Shown: positions 35,975 to 46,124 of the stretch, piece after piece
Position numbering within the stretch: position 1 is the first letter of the stretch
How the letters are laid out: each line of letters begins with the position of its first letter
From: Aquabacterium sp. A7-Y
Lineage (GTDB): Bacteria > Pseudomonadota > Gammaproteobacteria > Burkholderiales > Burkholderiaceae_C
DNA: 64,000 nucleotides
NCBI RefSeq assembly: GCF_026153205.1
Contig: NZ_JAPFBW010000022.1
Location: 62,001 to 126,000, forward strand
Reading direction: 5' to 3'
Translations under genes and position numbers: made by a program
The notes under the pieces: model-generated
Told to the model about the DNA's origin: nothing
Databases searched by the model: none
The model's input: the letters and a program-made list of their open reading frames with translations, nothing else

Positions 35975-36502
35975 TCAAGCGCCGGGATCGCCGGAGCCGT
36001 GCGCCAGCTCCAGGATGCGGGGCAGCTCGGGCTCGCCGTCCATGTAGTCAGACCGGGTCAAGCGGCCGACCGTCTTGATGCTGCGCACCAGGACCTTGCC
36101 GCTGTCGGGATAGACGCAGACCTCGTGCGGATCGTTGAGGCCGATCGCCAGATACACCAGGTCTTCGTCGAACGGGTTGGCCAACTGGTGCGCGACACCG
36201 GTGCCTGCCGGGCAGGAGATGCAGTCACCCGGGCGGATCTCCTGCAGCTGGTCACCATGCCGGAACACGCCGCGGCCGGAGAGCACGAAAAACATTTCGT
36301 CCTCGCGCGCGTGGGCATGGAAGGGGCAGGCAGAGCGACCCGGAGGCACGCGCGAGAGGTTGGCGCCGATGCGCCCGGGGTGGGCATCGAGCGCGGGTGT
36401 CAGCGGCTTGTAGGTGCCGCCCCAGTGCTCGCCCTTCAGATGCGGTACTTCTTCGACGCTGTCCACATGGACGACAAGCGGTGGTGCCGGTTCGTTTTTC
36501 AT
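35975..36502 (-). CDS. Cupin-domain protein
   Basis: 175 residues. Cupin motif 1 reads CPFHAHAREDEMFFVLSGRG, with two His and a Glu as metal ligands, and motif 2 includes GTGVAHQLAN with the final His. The fold is a single small barrel binding one metal. Substrate is unknown. The protein begins near PAPPLVVHVDSVEEVPHLKGEHWGG, similar to cupins thought to act on sugars or aromatic acids, but this is not decisive. Confidence 0.82.
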   Translation of the reverse strand: MKNEPAPPLVVHVDSVEEVPHLKGEHWGGTYKPLTPALDAHPGRIGANLSRVPPGRSACPFHAHAREDEMFFVLSGRGVFRHGDQLQEIRPGDCISCPAGTGVAHQLANPFDEDLVYLAIGLNDPHEVCVYPDSGKVLVRSIKTVGRLTRSDYMDGEPELPRILELAHGSGDPGA

Positions 36503-36637
36503 GTGCCTCCCATGATCGAGACCAGCTGCCTATTCTGCGTCCAGAGATCGTCGCTGCGTATCATCGGCGCGCCGGCCGCCGCGACCGACGCCGCTGTTCC
36601 ATACCGGCAAGAGGGCCGATGCTGAAAGGAGCGCCGC

Positions 36638-36766
36638 ATGAAACCCCGGACCTGGCTGATCCTCGGCCTTTGCACGCTGGCAGCGGTGCTGCTGGTGGCC
36701 TGGCTCGGCGACGAGTACGGCAACGAGGCCCGTGCCGTCCTGCGCGCTCTGGCGCGCCTGCTGTGA
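36638..36766 (+). CDS. 42-residue single-pass membrane protein
   Basis: ATG at 36638 is preceded by AAAGGAG with good spacing and opens a 42-codon frame. Residues 5-23 are a hydrophobic helix (TWLILGLCTLAAVLLVAWLG). A short amphipathic tail follows (DEYGNEARAVLRALARLL), with positive charges that could lie along the membrane. No family is known to me. Codon choice is as GC-rich as in the neighbouring core genes, and the start site is strong, so it is likely real despite its size. Confidence 0.6.
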   Translation: MKPRTWLILGLCTLAAVLLVAWLGDEYGNEARAVLRALARLL

Positions 36767-36973
36767 CCTGCAAGGAAAGAACGGGCCGATCTGGTCGACC
36801 CGCGTGTGGTTCTCGAGGTGCCCGGGCGGTCAGCTTTGTCAAGGTGCGAAGGAACGTGGTTCACTGCGCTTCCCCAACTGTCGTTTACACGAGTGGGCCG
36901 TGATTCTTTTGTAGTAATGGCAGCGATGGGTATGAGAATCGGTGGTCACTCACCTTCATTGAGGGGGATTGTC

Positions 36974-37486
36974 GTGATACGACGGCCCGGTTCCCAGTTT
37001 CCCATGAACCTCTTGCACTCCTTGACAGTGCCTGCTGCCGCAGTGATTGGCGCCTTGCTGTGCAGCACGACGGAGGTGCGTGCGCAAGGTGTTCCGCAAA
37101 CGTTCCAATGCGAGGAAGGCGGTATCCCTCGTGCCACGTATCCCAACCACACTTACTATCTTGCGAAGGCCGTATTCTGTATTGCCGCTGATGGTGCCGG
37201 AAACTGGAAGGCCAGCGTCGGTAATAATGATGAAAATAATAGAAGCGGCACTTTGCCGGGCTGGCCGTCCGTCAGAAAGGGGCATGTGCAATTGAAGTAC
37301 ACGCGCTACCGCTACTGTGACACTCACATAGCAGACAGCCCCGATCTGCAGCTCTGGAAAATGGGCATGACGACTGTCACGGGTTGGACGCCATATTGGG
37401 CGGCCGGCCAATACTGCGCCATCTGGTGGTACGTGGATGACGATGGCACCCATCAGATGGGACAGATCCACGACTTCGAGTTTTGA
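36974..37486 (+). CDS. Secreted cysteine-containing protein of unknown function
   Basis: 170 residues from GTG at 36974, chosen because GAGGGGG lies 6 bases upstream and gives a signal peptide with a basic start (VIRRPG). An ATG 10 codons later is the alternative. Cleavage is predicted after STTEVRA. The mature part holds four Cys (TFQC, AVFC, YRYC, GQYC), enough for two disulphides, and is rich in Tyr, Trp and Asn (TPYWAAGQYCAIWWYVDDDG). G+C is clearly lower than in the core genes around it and it adjoins an IS5 remnant, both signs of transfer. No family recognised. Confidence 0.7.
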   Translation: MIRRPGSQFPMNLLHSLTVPAAAVIGALLCSTTEVRAQGVPQTFQCEEGGIPRATYPNHTYYLAKAVFCIAADGAGNWKASVGNNDENNRSGTLPGWPSVRKGHVQLKYTRYRYCDTHIADSPDLQLWKMGMTTVTGWTPYWAAGQYCAIWWYVDDDGTHQMGQIHDFEF

Positions 37487-37559
37487 TGGAGGATTGGCCT
37501 GGCATCGTCGTTGATACCGGCATCTTTGATTCGCGCAGCGATGATCAGCGTTGCAGGGG

Positions 37560-38390
37560 CACGCCAGGTGACGCTACGGGTATCCGTCGAGAAGCCGGCT
37601 GCCGTCCGGAGGAAGCAGCAGAGCCTTGAAATGTGCCGGGTTGAGCTGTTCAGCGCGTCGTCGACCTCGCCCTTGAGCCAGTTGCGAGCGAGCAGCCCAT
37701 CGCTCTTCATGTGGCCGATCATCGGCTCGACCACCTGCCGGCGCTTGAGCAGCCGTTTCAAGGCCCGTGGCAGCCGTCTGGTGTGGCTGAGCAGCAGCCG
37801 GCTGCCCGCGGGCGGCTGCGCGCCCCGGTAGCCCCGGTCGGCCAACACGATCTTCGGGCGCTGCTCGGTGAGGATCTCCACCTGTTCAAGCTGGCTGTCC
37901 AGCGTGTGCCCGTCGTACGGATTGCCCGGCATCGAGCGCATACCCACCACCAAGCCCTCCCGGGCTGTCACGGCCACCGAGACCTTCACCCCGAACTCGT
38001 AAAGCGTTCTCGCCTTGCCTTTTGCCAGGTACTCGAGCTCCGGCGCATGCAGCGCGTACAGCTTGTCCTTGGAGTCGCGCTGCTGCGCATGCAGCCGCTG
38101 GGCCACCTGCAGCCGCGACTTCAGCGCCTCGGGCATCCGTTCAGCCTTGGGCCGCCTCGCCCAAGCGGGCGTAGCTCTGGCGCAAGCCGATGCCTGCGTC
38201 TTGTGCGGCCTCCACAAAATTGCTGCCTCGCACGCTTGAGCAGTCGGCTGTCCGTGGGATGGGCGATCGCCTTGGGCTGCACCGTCGTGTCCACCACCGC
38301 GGTGTGCCGCCATCGTGACGCGGTGGAGCACGCCATCAAGGTGAGCAACTTCGACCAGGTCGAGCGTGCGCTAGACACGCCGCTCTCGCG
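37560..38390 (-). pseudogene. IS5-family transposase, frameshifted and truncated
   Basis: Three frames together give an IS5-type DDE transposase. Near 38290: VVDTTVQPKAIAHPTDSRLL, carrying the first Asp. After a shift near 38215: VEAAQDAGIGLRQSYARLG. After a second shift near 38150 the rest is continuous: YEFGVKVSVAVTA, GNPYDGHTL, second Asp in IVLADRGYRG, Glu in VVEPMIGHMK. The usual N-terminal 80-100 residues are missing and the C-terminus is degenerate. No terminal inverted repeats or target duplication could be seen. The element is dead and marks an insertion-prone stretch. Confidence 0.85.
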
Positions 38391-38595
38391 GTGGTTCCCG
38401 CACACCTCATGGAGCAGACCGAGTCGCTTGGCTGCGACTCTTCACAGGTTCACGAAGGAGTTGGACACGGCACCATGACGGTGTCCCTCTCCTTCGTCAC
38501 CGCGCGTCCTGACGGTCCGTAAGGGGCGAGCCCTGATCGTTCCAATACGTCGGCCCTGGGCGATCGATCTTGCAGACACTCTCTGGTTGCTTCTC

Positions 38596-39117
38596 ATGAA
38601 AGTTCTCTTTGACGGCAAGTTTCACACTCACTACGGGCAGGGCTACCTGATCCTTGGCGATACCTGCGACACGGATCAAGATTGGCGTAAAGGTCAAGTC
38701 AACGGGTTGCTGGGTGCGGGGTTCCCCACCTTCTTATTTCTGGTCTTCGGGCTACATACAGGGGATGTACGTCTCACGGTAAGACTGTGGGACGCTCCAC
38801 CGGAAGTCGAGGAAGTCTGGGAGGAGGTCGTTGAGGCGTCCTTCCGAATCCCTCCTGGCCAGGTCGTGTGGCTCTGCGAGTTCGGGGACAACCACGGAAC
38901 CCTCGATTTAGACCCTGGCGTCTATCGTGTCCGCTATTGCGCCCACAACTTCGGGGCGGCTGAGGACGCCATCTCCCGTGACGAACACACTGGGGACGAA
39001 ATGTTGGAGAGCTACCAACTTGACTTTTGGAAGGCTGAGGCGAAGCCCGACGCAATTCTTCGTCAGACTAGTCCTCGGGCGGCATACTGGCACTCAGTGG
39101 CGCCCGGTCGAAGCTAG
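38596..39117 (+). CDS. Hypothetical protein, orphan in accessory island
   Basis: 173 residues from ATG at 38596. No signal peptide. Motifs visible: FDGKFHTHYGQGYL at the start, FLFLVFGLHTGDVRLTV, PPEVEEVWEEVVEASF, YRVRYCAHN and LDFWKAEAKPDAILRQTS with an AAYWH end. From memory this pattern resembles an uncharacterised family common in actinobacteria, which would make it a transferred gene here. I cannot verify that or give a function. It sits between the IS5 remnant and a frameshifted gene. Confidence 0.65.
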   Translation: MKVLFDGKFHTHYGQGYLILGDTCDTDQDWRKGQVNGLLGAGFPTFLFLVFGLHTGDVRLTVRLWDAPPEVEEVWEEVVEASFRIPPGQVVWLCEFGDNHGTLDLDPGVYRVRYCAHNFGAAEDAISRDEHTGDEMLESYQLDFWKAEAKPDAILRQTSPRAAYWHSVAPGRS

Positions 39118-39144
39118 TGCACTGCGGGGATGGCGGAGGCGATA

Positions 39145-39482
39145 TCACCTGGGACGTCGCAGCGATGCAGGCTCCATGGGCGCTTCGTGGTTCCGACATG
39201 TCGGAGTCGCTCTACGGCGATGTATCGCTCGCCGATACGATGAGCGGACTTGGCGGCAGACCTCGTCGCCCTCATCGAATCCGTGCAAGGTGAATTCGAT
39301 GCGCCGGGCTGTCTGGGCGCTGGCGCGGTCATCCATCTGCGCCTGCACGACGCCGGAGCGCAAGCTGCCGGACCGGCCCGCGCTGAAGGTGATGAGCCGG
39401 GGCCTTCCATGTCCACGTAGTCCTGGTCCCAGTTGGACATCCACGTGATGCGCCAAGCGCCGTTGAAGGGGCTTGCTGCCAT
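39145..39482 (-). pseudogene. Frameshifted small hypothetical protein gene
   Basis: From ATG at 39482 the first 29 codons read AASPFNGAWRITWMSNWDQDYVDMEG, the start of a small family I recall as FxGTWRI..M..WDxDxxDM. The continuation (LITFSAGRSGSLRSGVVQAQ, then RIEFTLHGFDEGDEVC) is in the next frame, so an indel near 39395 has broken the gene. The usual C-terminus after EGD is missing. Function of the family is unknown. Confidence 0.55.
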
Positions 39483-39496
39483 GTCGAGCTGCCCCG

Positions 39497-39913
39497 CTAT
39501 CGTTGTGCCTTGGATTCAAAGGGGTTGAGCAATTCCACACCGAAGCGCGAAAGGTCTGCGACGTTGCGGGTCACGACGGTCAGGCGATGGCGGATGGCCG
39601 TGGCTGCGATCATCGCGTCCTCGTACAGGGTGTCGGAGCGATGGTGCATCAGCCTGGCCCAGATGCGGAAGGTGTCGGCGTCCATGGCCAGCAGGTTGTA
39701 CGAGGCCGCCACACGGTCGGCCCATCGCTCGATGTCGGCGGCCTTGTGCTCGTCCTGTTCGCGTGTGAGTTCGATGCCGGCCTGGATCTCCCCCAGGCTC
39801 ACCGCGGAAATGCGCAGGTCGCTGTCGGGTACGGATTGAAGCCAGGCCAGCACCGCGCCGTGCGGCTTGGGCCGGCGCAGTTCCGAAATGACGTTGGTGT
39901 GCAGCAGATACAT
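39497..39913 (-). CDS. PIN-domain toxin with first catalytic Asp replaced by His
   Basis: 138 residues from ATG at 39913. A clear VapC-type PIN protein: ISAVSLGEIQAGIE carries the conserved Glu, LYEDAMIAATA the next Asp, and RNVADLSRFG the last acidic site. The family start is MYLLDTNVISEL, but here it is MYLLHTNVISEL (codon CAC), removing Asp5, a metal ligand essential in characterised PIN nucleases. The toxin is probably inactive or weakened. A TTG start at 39937 overlapping the antitoxin stop is an alternative. Confidence 0.82.
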   Translation of the reverse strand: MYLLHTNVISELRRPKPHGAVLAWLQSVPDSDLRISAVSLGEIQAGIELTREQDEHKAADIERWADRVAASYNLLAMDADTFRIWARLMHHRSDTLYEDAMIAATAIRHRLTVVTRNVADLSRFGVELLNPFESKAQR

Positions 39914-39933
39914 GGGGCATCGCTGGGCCGTGC

Positions 39934-40203
39934 TCAACCCAGAGCCTTGACCTGCCGGCGGCGGGCCTTGCCCCGTTCATGCGAGCGTTCCAGCGCCAGC
40001 TGGTCGGTGCGCGCATCCTCGGACAGCAGCAGCTCCTTGAGGGAGGGGCGTGCGGCAGACTGCATCTGCTGCCACTGAGCGGCGGGCACCAGCACAGCGG
40101 TTTCGGCGCCGCGTCGCGTCACCATCTGCGGGCCTTCCGACAGGCAGGCATCGAGGAATTCGCTGAAGCGGGATTTCGCGTCTTGTACGGGCCATGCTTT
40201 CAT
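39934..40203 (-). CDS. Phd/YefM-type antitoxin
   Basis: 89 residues from ATG at 40203, chosen because GGAG stands 6 bases upstream. An ATG four codons earlier would fall inside the palindromic operator. Residues 1-50 (KAWPVQDAKSRFSEFLDACL, then PQMVTRRGAETAVLVPAAQW) are the Phd fold. The C-terminal helix is strongly basic (ERSHERGKARRRQVK). It pairs with the PIN protein just downstream whose active site is altered. Confidence 0.85.
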   Translation of the reverse strand: MKAWPVQDAKSRFSEFLDACLSEGPQMVTRRGAETAVLVPAAQWQQMQSAARPSLKELLLSEDARTDQLALERSHERGKARRRQVKALG

Positions 40204-40212
40204 GATGAACTC

Positions 40213-40241
40213 CATCTGACCAGTCAGATGACTAGTCTAGC
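40213..40241 (-). promoter_or_regulatory. Toxin-antitoxin operator/promoter
   Basis: CATCTGAC (40213-40220) and GTCAGATG (40223-40230) form a perfect inverted repeat, overlapped at its end by palindrome GACTAGTC (40230-40237). The 10-mer CTAGTCTAGC (40232-40241) is shared with the promoter of the antitoxin at 10.5 kb, where on the minus strand it gives TAGACT, a possible -10 box. Antitoxin binding here would be autoregulatory. Confidence 0.55.
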
Positions 40242-40357
40242 AGGGCGGCGGCCACGACAACACCCGCTGGGTCACACCGCAGCAGGTGAACGGCCGCGTG
40301 GCTAGGACCTGCAGGTTGGAGGCGCCGGTCCGCACCTCCAATGAAGGTCGCCAAAGC

Positions 40358-40774
40358 TTAGAGCACGAATGTCTCGATGAGCGATCCCGGCACTGCGGCG
40401 AAATGCTTGACGTTGCCGGTGAGCACAGCGAGGCCATGTTCTTGCGCCGTGGCGGCGATGAGTGCATCGCCCATTTGCAGCCCGTGGCTCAAGGTGAGCG
40501 TTTCCATCAAGGGCCTTGCCCGTTGCGTGATCGCTTCGGTCAAGGGCAGAAGCACTGCACCTCGACGTTGCAGCATCTTCTACACGGCTGCCGGTTCGGC
40601 CTTGTTTCTCATGCCCTGGAGCACTTCGAGGTAGCTGACGGCTGACAGCGTGAGTGGGTTGATCAGGCCCAGCCGGCGCGTGGCCTGTGGAAGGCCACGC
40701 AAGTGCCAGATCAGAACGTCGGTATCGACGAGCAGCGTCACGGCAGGCACATGCTGGATCACGATCGCATTCAT
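40358..40774 (-). pseudogene. Orphan PIN-domain toxin gene with in-frame stop
   Basis: From ATG at 40774 the frame encodes a PIN protein: TLLVDTDVLIWHLRG, then SAVSYLEVLQGMRNKAEPAAV, a TAG at 40582-40580, then without any shift in frame LPLTEAITQRA, GDALIAATAQEHGLAVLTGN and IETFVL. All acidic PIN residues are encoded on the two sides of the stop. One nonsense change thus splits an otherwise whole toxin of about 137 residues. No antitoxin gene precedes it. The second part has an ATG two codons after the stop but lacks the first Asp. Confidence 0.85.
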
Positions 40775-40887
40775 CGCGCCTCCTCTCTTGCCGCACGCAC
40801 GGCTCGGTGCGGCCTGTGACGCCGCATTGTGAAAACGGGAGTCGGCACTATCGCATAACCCCGTATCCGGCGGACACGGCGCCCCTC

Positions 40888-42366
40888 TCAATCCGCCTTC
40901 ACCGTCCGCTCCCCCGCCCACTCACGCAGCTGGGCGATCTTCTCGCCCATCACCACCGACAGCGGCCGCGTGCGCGCGATCTCCTGAGCCACCAGGGTGT
41001 CGCTCAGCTCGCTGCCGTGTGCATGCGCCTCGTAGAGGGCGCAGATCACGGCCTGCTCGATCTCGGCGCCCGAATACCCTTCGGTGAGCCGCGCCAACGT
41101 TGTGAGGTCGAAGCGCGCCGGGTCCTGGTCGCGCTTGCGCAGGTGGATCAAAATGATCTCGCGGCGCGCCTCCTCACCCGGGAGGTCGACGAAAAAGATC
41201 TCGTCCAGCCGGCCCTTGCGCACCAGCTCGGGCGGCAGCGACTCGATGTCGTTGGAGGTCGCGACGATGAAGACCCGGCTGCGGCGTTCGGCCATCCAGG
41301 TCAGCAGGGTGCCGAGCACCCGCCGCGATTCGCCGTTGTCGCTGTGGTCGCTGCTGGACAAGCACTTCTCGATCTCGTCGATCCACAGCACACAAGGCGA
41401 CATCGAGTCGGCGGCCTTCAGCGCATCGCGCAGCTTGCGTTCGGTCTCCCCCAGCCACTTGCTGTAGAGCGCCGCGAAGTCCAGCCGCATCAAGGGCACC
41501 CCCCAGGTGCCGGCCACCGCCTTGGCCGCGAGGCTCTTGCCGCATCCCTGCACCCCCAGCAGCATGATGCCCTTGGGCACGTCCAGCCCGCGCGCCGCCG
41601 CCTCGTCGAGGAAGGGCGCGCGGCGCCGGGCCAGCCAGCGTTTCAGGTTGGCGAGGCCTGCCACGTCGGCGAAGGCGGCGGTGTCGAGCTCGAAGCTCAA
41701 CGAGCTGTCGCGACTGAGGATCTGGTGTTTCTGCGTCAGCAGGCGTGGCAGGTCGGTGTTGTCCAGCACGCCGTCGTGCTCGATCGCGTGGCGCACCAGG
41801 CGCCGCACGTCGGGCTCGGCCAGGCCGCGCAGCAGCTTCAGCAGCATCACCGCGGCTTCACGCTCGCCCTTGAGCCGCCGCGGTGCGTTGCGGGCCTGCC
41901 AGGCCTGCACCTCGTCGTTGAAGATCTGCTGGATGCCGGCCTCGTCCGGCAGCGAAAGCGCAAAACGCACCGCCAGCTTGTCCAGCTCGGGCGGAACCTC
42001 GGTGCGGTGGCTCATCAGCACCACGGTGCGCGCCACCCGGTCGTGGTCGGTCGCGATCTCCTTGAGCAGGCGCACATGCAGCGGGTCGCCCAGGAAGGGA
42101 TGGAAGTCGAGCAAGGCGTAGACACCCGGCTGGCGCACGTTGGCGACATGGCGCAGGGCCGGTGCCGGGTCCTGGGTGGAGGCCAGCGCGATCTGGGTCT
42201 GCACCGGCTTCCAGCCGGTCGTCACCGACCAGGTGAACACCGGCAACTGGCGCCGCGACGCGCAGCGCGCCAGCAGCTGCACGGCGCGCTGCTCTTCGTG
42301 GGTTTCGATCGAGATGATGGGAAAGCGCGAAGCGATCAGCAACTCGAGGTCGTGCTCGTCTTTCAT
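40888..42366 (-). CDS. AAA+ ATPase (Ycf46-like)
   Basis: 492 residues. The N-terminal half (about 1-230) is a non-catalytic region resembling a degenerate P-loop domain. The AAA core follows with Walker A GVQGCGKSLAAK, Walker B CVLWIDEIEKCL, sensor 1 in VFIVATSNDIESLP and the arginine-containing RKGRLDEIFFVDLP. This matches the Ycf46/FtsH-like AAA family without a protease domain, which in cyanobacteria is linked to CO2 use. In betaproteobacteria the role is unknown. It lies beside broken toxin genes but shows core-like base composition. Confidence 0.88.
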   Translation of the reverse strand: MKDEHDLELLIASRFPIISIETHEEQRAVQLLARCASRRQLPVFTWSVTTGWKPVQTQIALASTQDPAPALRHVANVRQPGVYALLDFHPFLGDPLHVRLLKEIATDHDRVARTVVLMSHRTEVPPELDKLAVRFALSLPDEAGIQQIFNDEVQAWQARNAPRRLKGEREAAVMLLKLLRGLAEPDVRRLVRHAIEHDGVLDNTDLPRLLTQKHQILSRDSSLSFELDTAAFADVAGLANLKRWLARRRAPFLDEAAARGLDVPKGIMLLGVQGCGKSLAAKAVAGTWGVPLMRLDFAALYSKWLGETERKLRDALKAADSMSPCVLWIDEIEKCLSSSDHSDNGESRRVLGTLLTWMAERRSRVFIVATSNDIESLPPELVRKGRLDEIFFVDLPGEEARREIILIHLRKRDQDPARFDLTTLARLTEGYSGAEIEQAVICALYEAHAHGSELSDTLVAQEIARTRPLSVVMGEKIAQLREWAGERTVKAD

Positions 42367-42501
42367 GGTGCGGCGGCGGTGTAAGGGTGGTCCTGGTCCG
42401 GCCGCGGCGCCCCTCGCGCATGGTGGCCCCCTCCCAGTGCGGGGCCGATTCTAGGGCCTCGGGGGCTGCAGGCAGCCCCCGGTCTGGGGGCCGCCCGCTC
42501 C

Positions 42502-44064
42502 TCAGGCCGGCGCCAGCCGGAACACCGCCACCGTCTCGGTCAGCCGCCGCGCCTGGTCCTTCAGGCTTTCGGCGGCCGCGGCGCTTTGCTCCACCAGCGC
42601 GGCGTTCTGCTGGGTCATGTGATCGAGCTGCTCGACCGAGCGGCCGATCTGGGTGATGCCGCTCTCCTGCTCCACCGAGGCGCGGTTGATCTCGCTGATC
42701 AGCGTGGCGACATGCTTCACCTGGTCGACGATCTCGGACATCGTGGTGCCCGCGTCGAGCACCAGCCGGCTGCCGCCCTCGACCTTCTCGACGCTGTCGG
42801 AGATCAGCGTCTTGATCTCCTTGGCGGCCTCGGCGCTGCGTTGCGCCAGGCTGCGCACCTCGCCGGCCACCACCGCGAAGCCGCGGCCCTGCTCGCCGGC
42901 ACGGGCTGCCTCCACGGCGGCGTTGAGCGCGAGGATGTTGGTCTGGAAGGCGATCGCGTCGATCACCGAGATGATCTCGGTGATCTTCTGGCTGGAGCTC
43001 TGGATCTCCTGCATGCGGGTCACCACCTCGCCGACCACCTGGCCGCCCTTGGCCGCGACGCCCGAAGCGGCGTCGGCCAGCTCGGTCGCCTGGCGCGCCG
43101 AGGCGGTGTTGTGCTGCACCGTGGTGGTCAGCTGCATCATCGAGGCCGAGGTCTGCTGCAGGTTGCTGGCCTGCAGCTCGGTGCGGCCGCTCAGATCGTG
43201 GTTGCCCTGGGCGATCTCGCCGCTGGCCAGCGAGACCGACTCGGCGGCGCCCTGGATGCCCTGCACCACACCGCGCAGGCCGGTCTGCATTTCCTGCATC
43301 GCGGCCAGCAGGCTGCGCGTGTCGCCGCGCTTGAGCTGGATCGTCTCGCTCAGGTCGCCGGCCGCCATGCGGCGCACCACCGCCCGGGCGTATTCCGGCT
43401 CGCCGCCCAGCTGGCGCATCAGCGAGCGGGCGATCAGCACCGCCAGTGCAGCGCTCAGCGCCACCGCGAGCGCGACGCCCACCAGCAGGCCGCCGCTGGC
43501 CACCGCGTAGCCGTGGTCGACCTTCTCGACGTTGCGCTGGGTGTCGGTCGCCTGCAGCGCGATCATCGCGCCCAGCGCTTCGAACCACTGCGTCTGCGGG
43601 CCCTGCACTTTGTCCAGCAGCGTCTCGCCGGCGGTTTCCTTCTGGCCCGACGAGGCCTGTTCCAGGGCCTCCTGGAACAGCGGCATCACCTGCTTGCGGA
43701 AGCCGGCGATGGCGGTGTAGGTCTCGCGCTCCTTGTCGCTCACCAGCAGCTGGCCCAGCTCCTCGTAGGCGGCGTCATAGTTCTTGAGGGACTGGTCCTT
43801 CACCGCCTGCTGCGCGGCTTGTACCTCCTGGTTGCGGGAGATGATGACGTTGCGCACCGCGCGCGCCACTGTTTCCAGCTCACCGCGCATGCGCCAGGCC
43901 AGCTCGGTCTTGCGGTTGTTCTCGGTGACGATGACATCGACGCCCGACTTCACCGAAGCGAGCACCCACCATGCACCCGCGGCGACGATCACCATCAGGC
44001 CGACCGCCAGCCCGAATCCGACCGCCAGCCGGTGGGCAACCTTGATCTTGTTGAAAGAGAACAT
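42502..44064 (-). CDS. Methyl-accepting chemotaxis protein (Tsr-like class)
   Basis: 520 residues from ATG at 44064 with GGAGGT upstream. Membrane segment 1 ([20 protein letters not shown]), periplasmic four-helix bundle to about residue 190, membrane segment 2 ([21 protein letters not shown]), HAMP, then a long signalling hairpin with tip [34 protein letters not shown]. The C-terminus ends VAVFRLAPA without a CheR-docking pentapeptide. No chemotaxis enzymes adjoin, so it probably reports to a flagellar array encoded elsewhere. Confidence 0.93.
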   Translation of the reverse strand: MFSFNKIKVAHRLAVGFGLAVGLMVIVAAGAWWVLASVKSGVDVIVTENNRKTELAWRMRGELETVARAVRNVIISRNQEVQAAQQAVKDQSLKNYDAAYEELGQLLVSDKERETYTAIAGFRKQVMPLFQEALEQASSGQKETAGETLLDKVQGPQTQWFEALGAMIALQATDTQRNVEKVDHGYAVASGGLLVGVALAVALSAALAVLIARSLMRQLGGEPEYARAVVRRMAAGDLSETIQLKRGDTRSLLAAMQEMQTGLRGVVQGIQGAAESVSLASGEIAQGNHDLSGRTELQASNLQQTSASMMQLTTTVQHNTASARQATELADAASGVAAKGGQVVGEVVTRMQEIQSSSQKITEIISVIDAIAFQTNILALNAAVEAARAGEQGRGFAVVAGEVRSLAQRSAEAAKEIKTLISDSVEKVEGGSRLVLDAGTTMSEIVDQVKHVATLISEINRASVEQESGITQIGRSVEQLDHMTQQNAALVEQSAAAAESLKDQARRLTETVAVFRLAPA

Positions 44065-44158
44065 GCGACCTCCGCAGCCACGCTTGCGGCCCCGCACCGG
44101 AGCCTGGGGAAACGAGCCGCCGGGTCCCGCCTGGCAGGCTCCCGGGGCTTTACTGCCT

Positions 44159-44187
44159 GGGCTATCGGCAGGAAATGCCTGTGTCAA
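44159..44187 (-). promoter_or_regulatory. Candidate promoter of the chemoreceptor gene
   Basis: On the minus strand TTGACA (44187-44182) is followed after 17 bases by TAGCCC, a weak sigma-70 pair. The overlapping GCCGATAG (44168-44161) differs by one base from the sigma-28 (FliA) -10 consensus, which would suit a chemoreceptor gene, but the -35 match for sigma-28 is poor. Start codon lies about 100 bases downstream. Confidence 0.35.
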
Positions 44188-44245
44188 GAGGCCAGGCAAA
44201 CCCTAGGCGGTGCCCGCCAGTGCCGATTTCCGGCGCCACCGTGCA

Positions 44246-45973
<1,728 letters not shown>

Positions 45974-46124
45974 CTTGTACTCCTCATCGATGAATAGCCC
46001 GTTGTCCGCAGCGGGCCGGGGGCGCCCGGCAGGCCGGGCGCGATCTTCCTCTGAGCGATGGCTGCTCTTGTTCTTCTTCTCGATCTTCTTGTTCTGTTCT
46101 TTTCTCCCCGGCGCGCAGGCTGGC

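Noticed and set aside
37453-38331. Single continuous minus-strand frame as an intact transposase
   Set aside because: Its first part lacks family sequence. The conserved first Asp region lies in another frame, showing two frameshifts.
36974-40800. A complete new antiphage defence system in the accessory island
   Set aside because: No nuclease, reverse transcriptase, NTPase or sensor pairing was found among the intact genes there. The AAA ATPase at 40.9 kb is a Ycf46-like protein with core-like composition.
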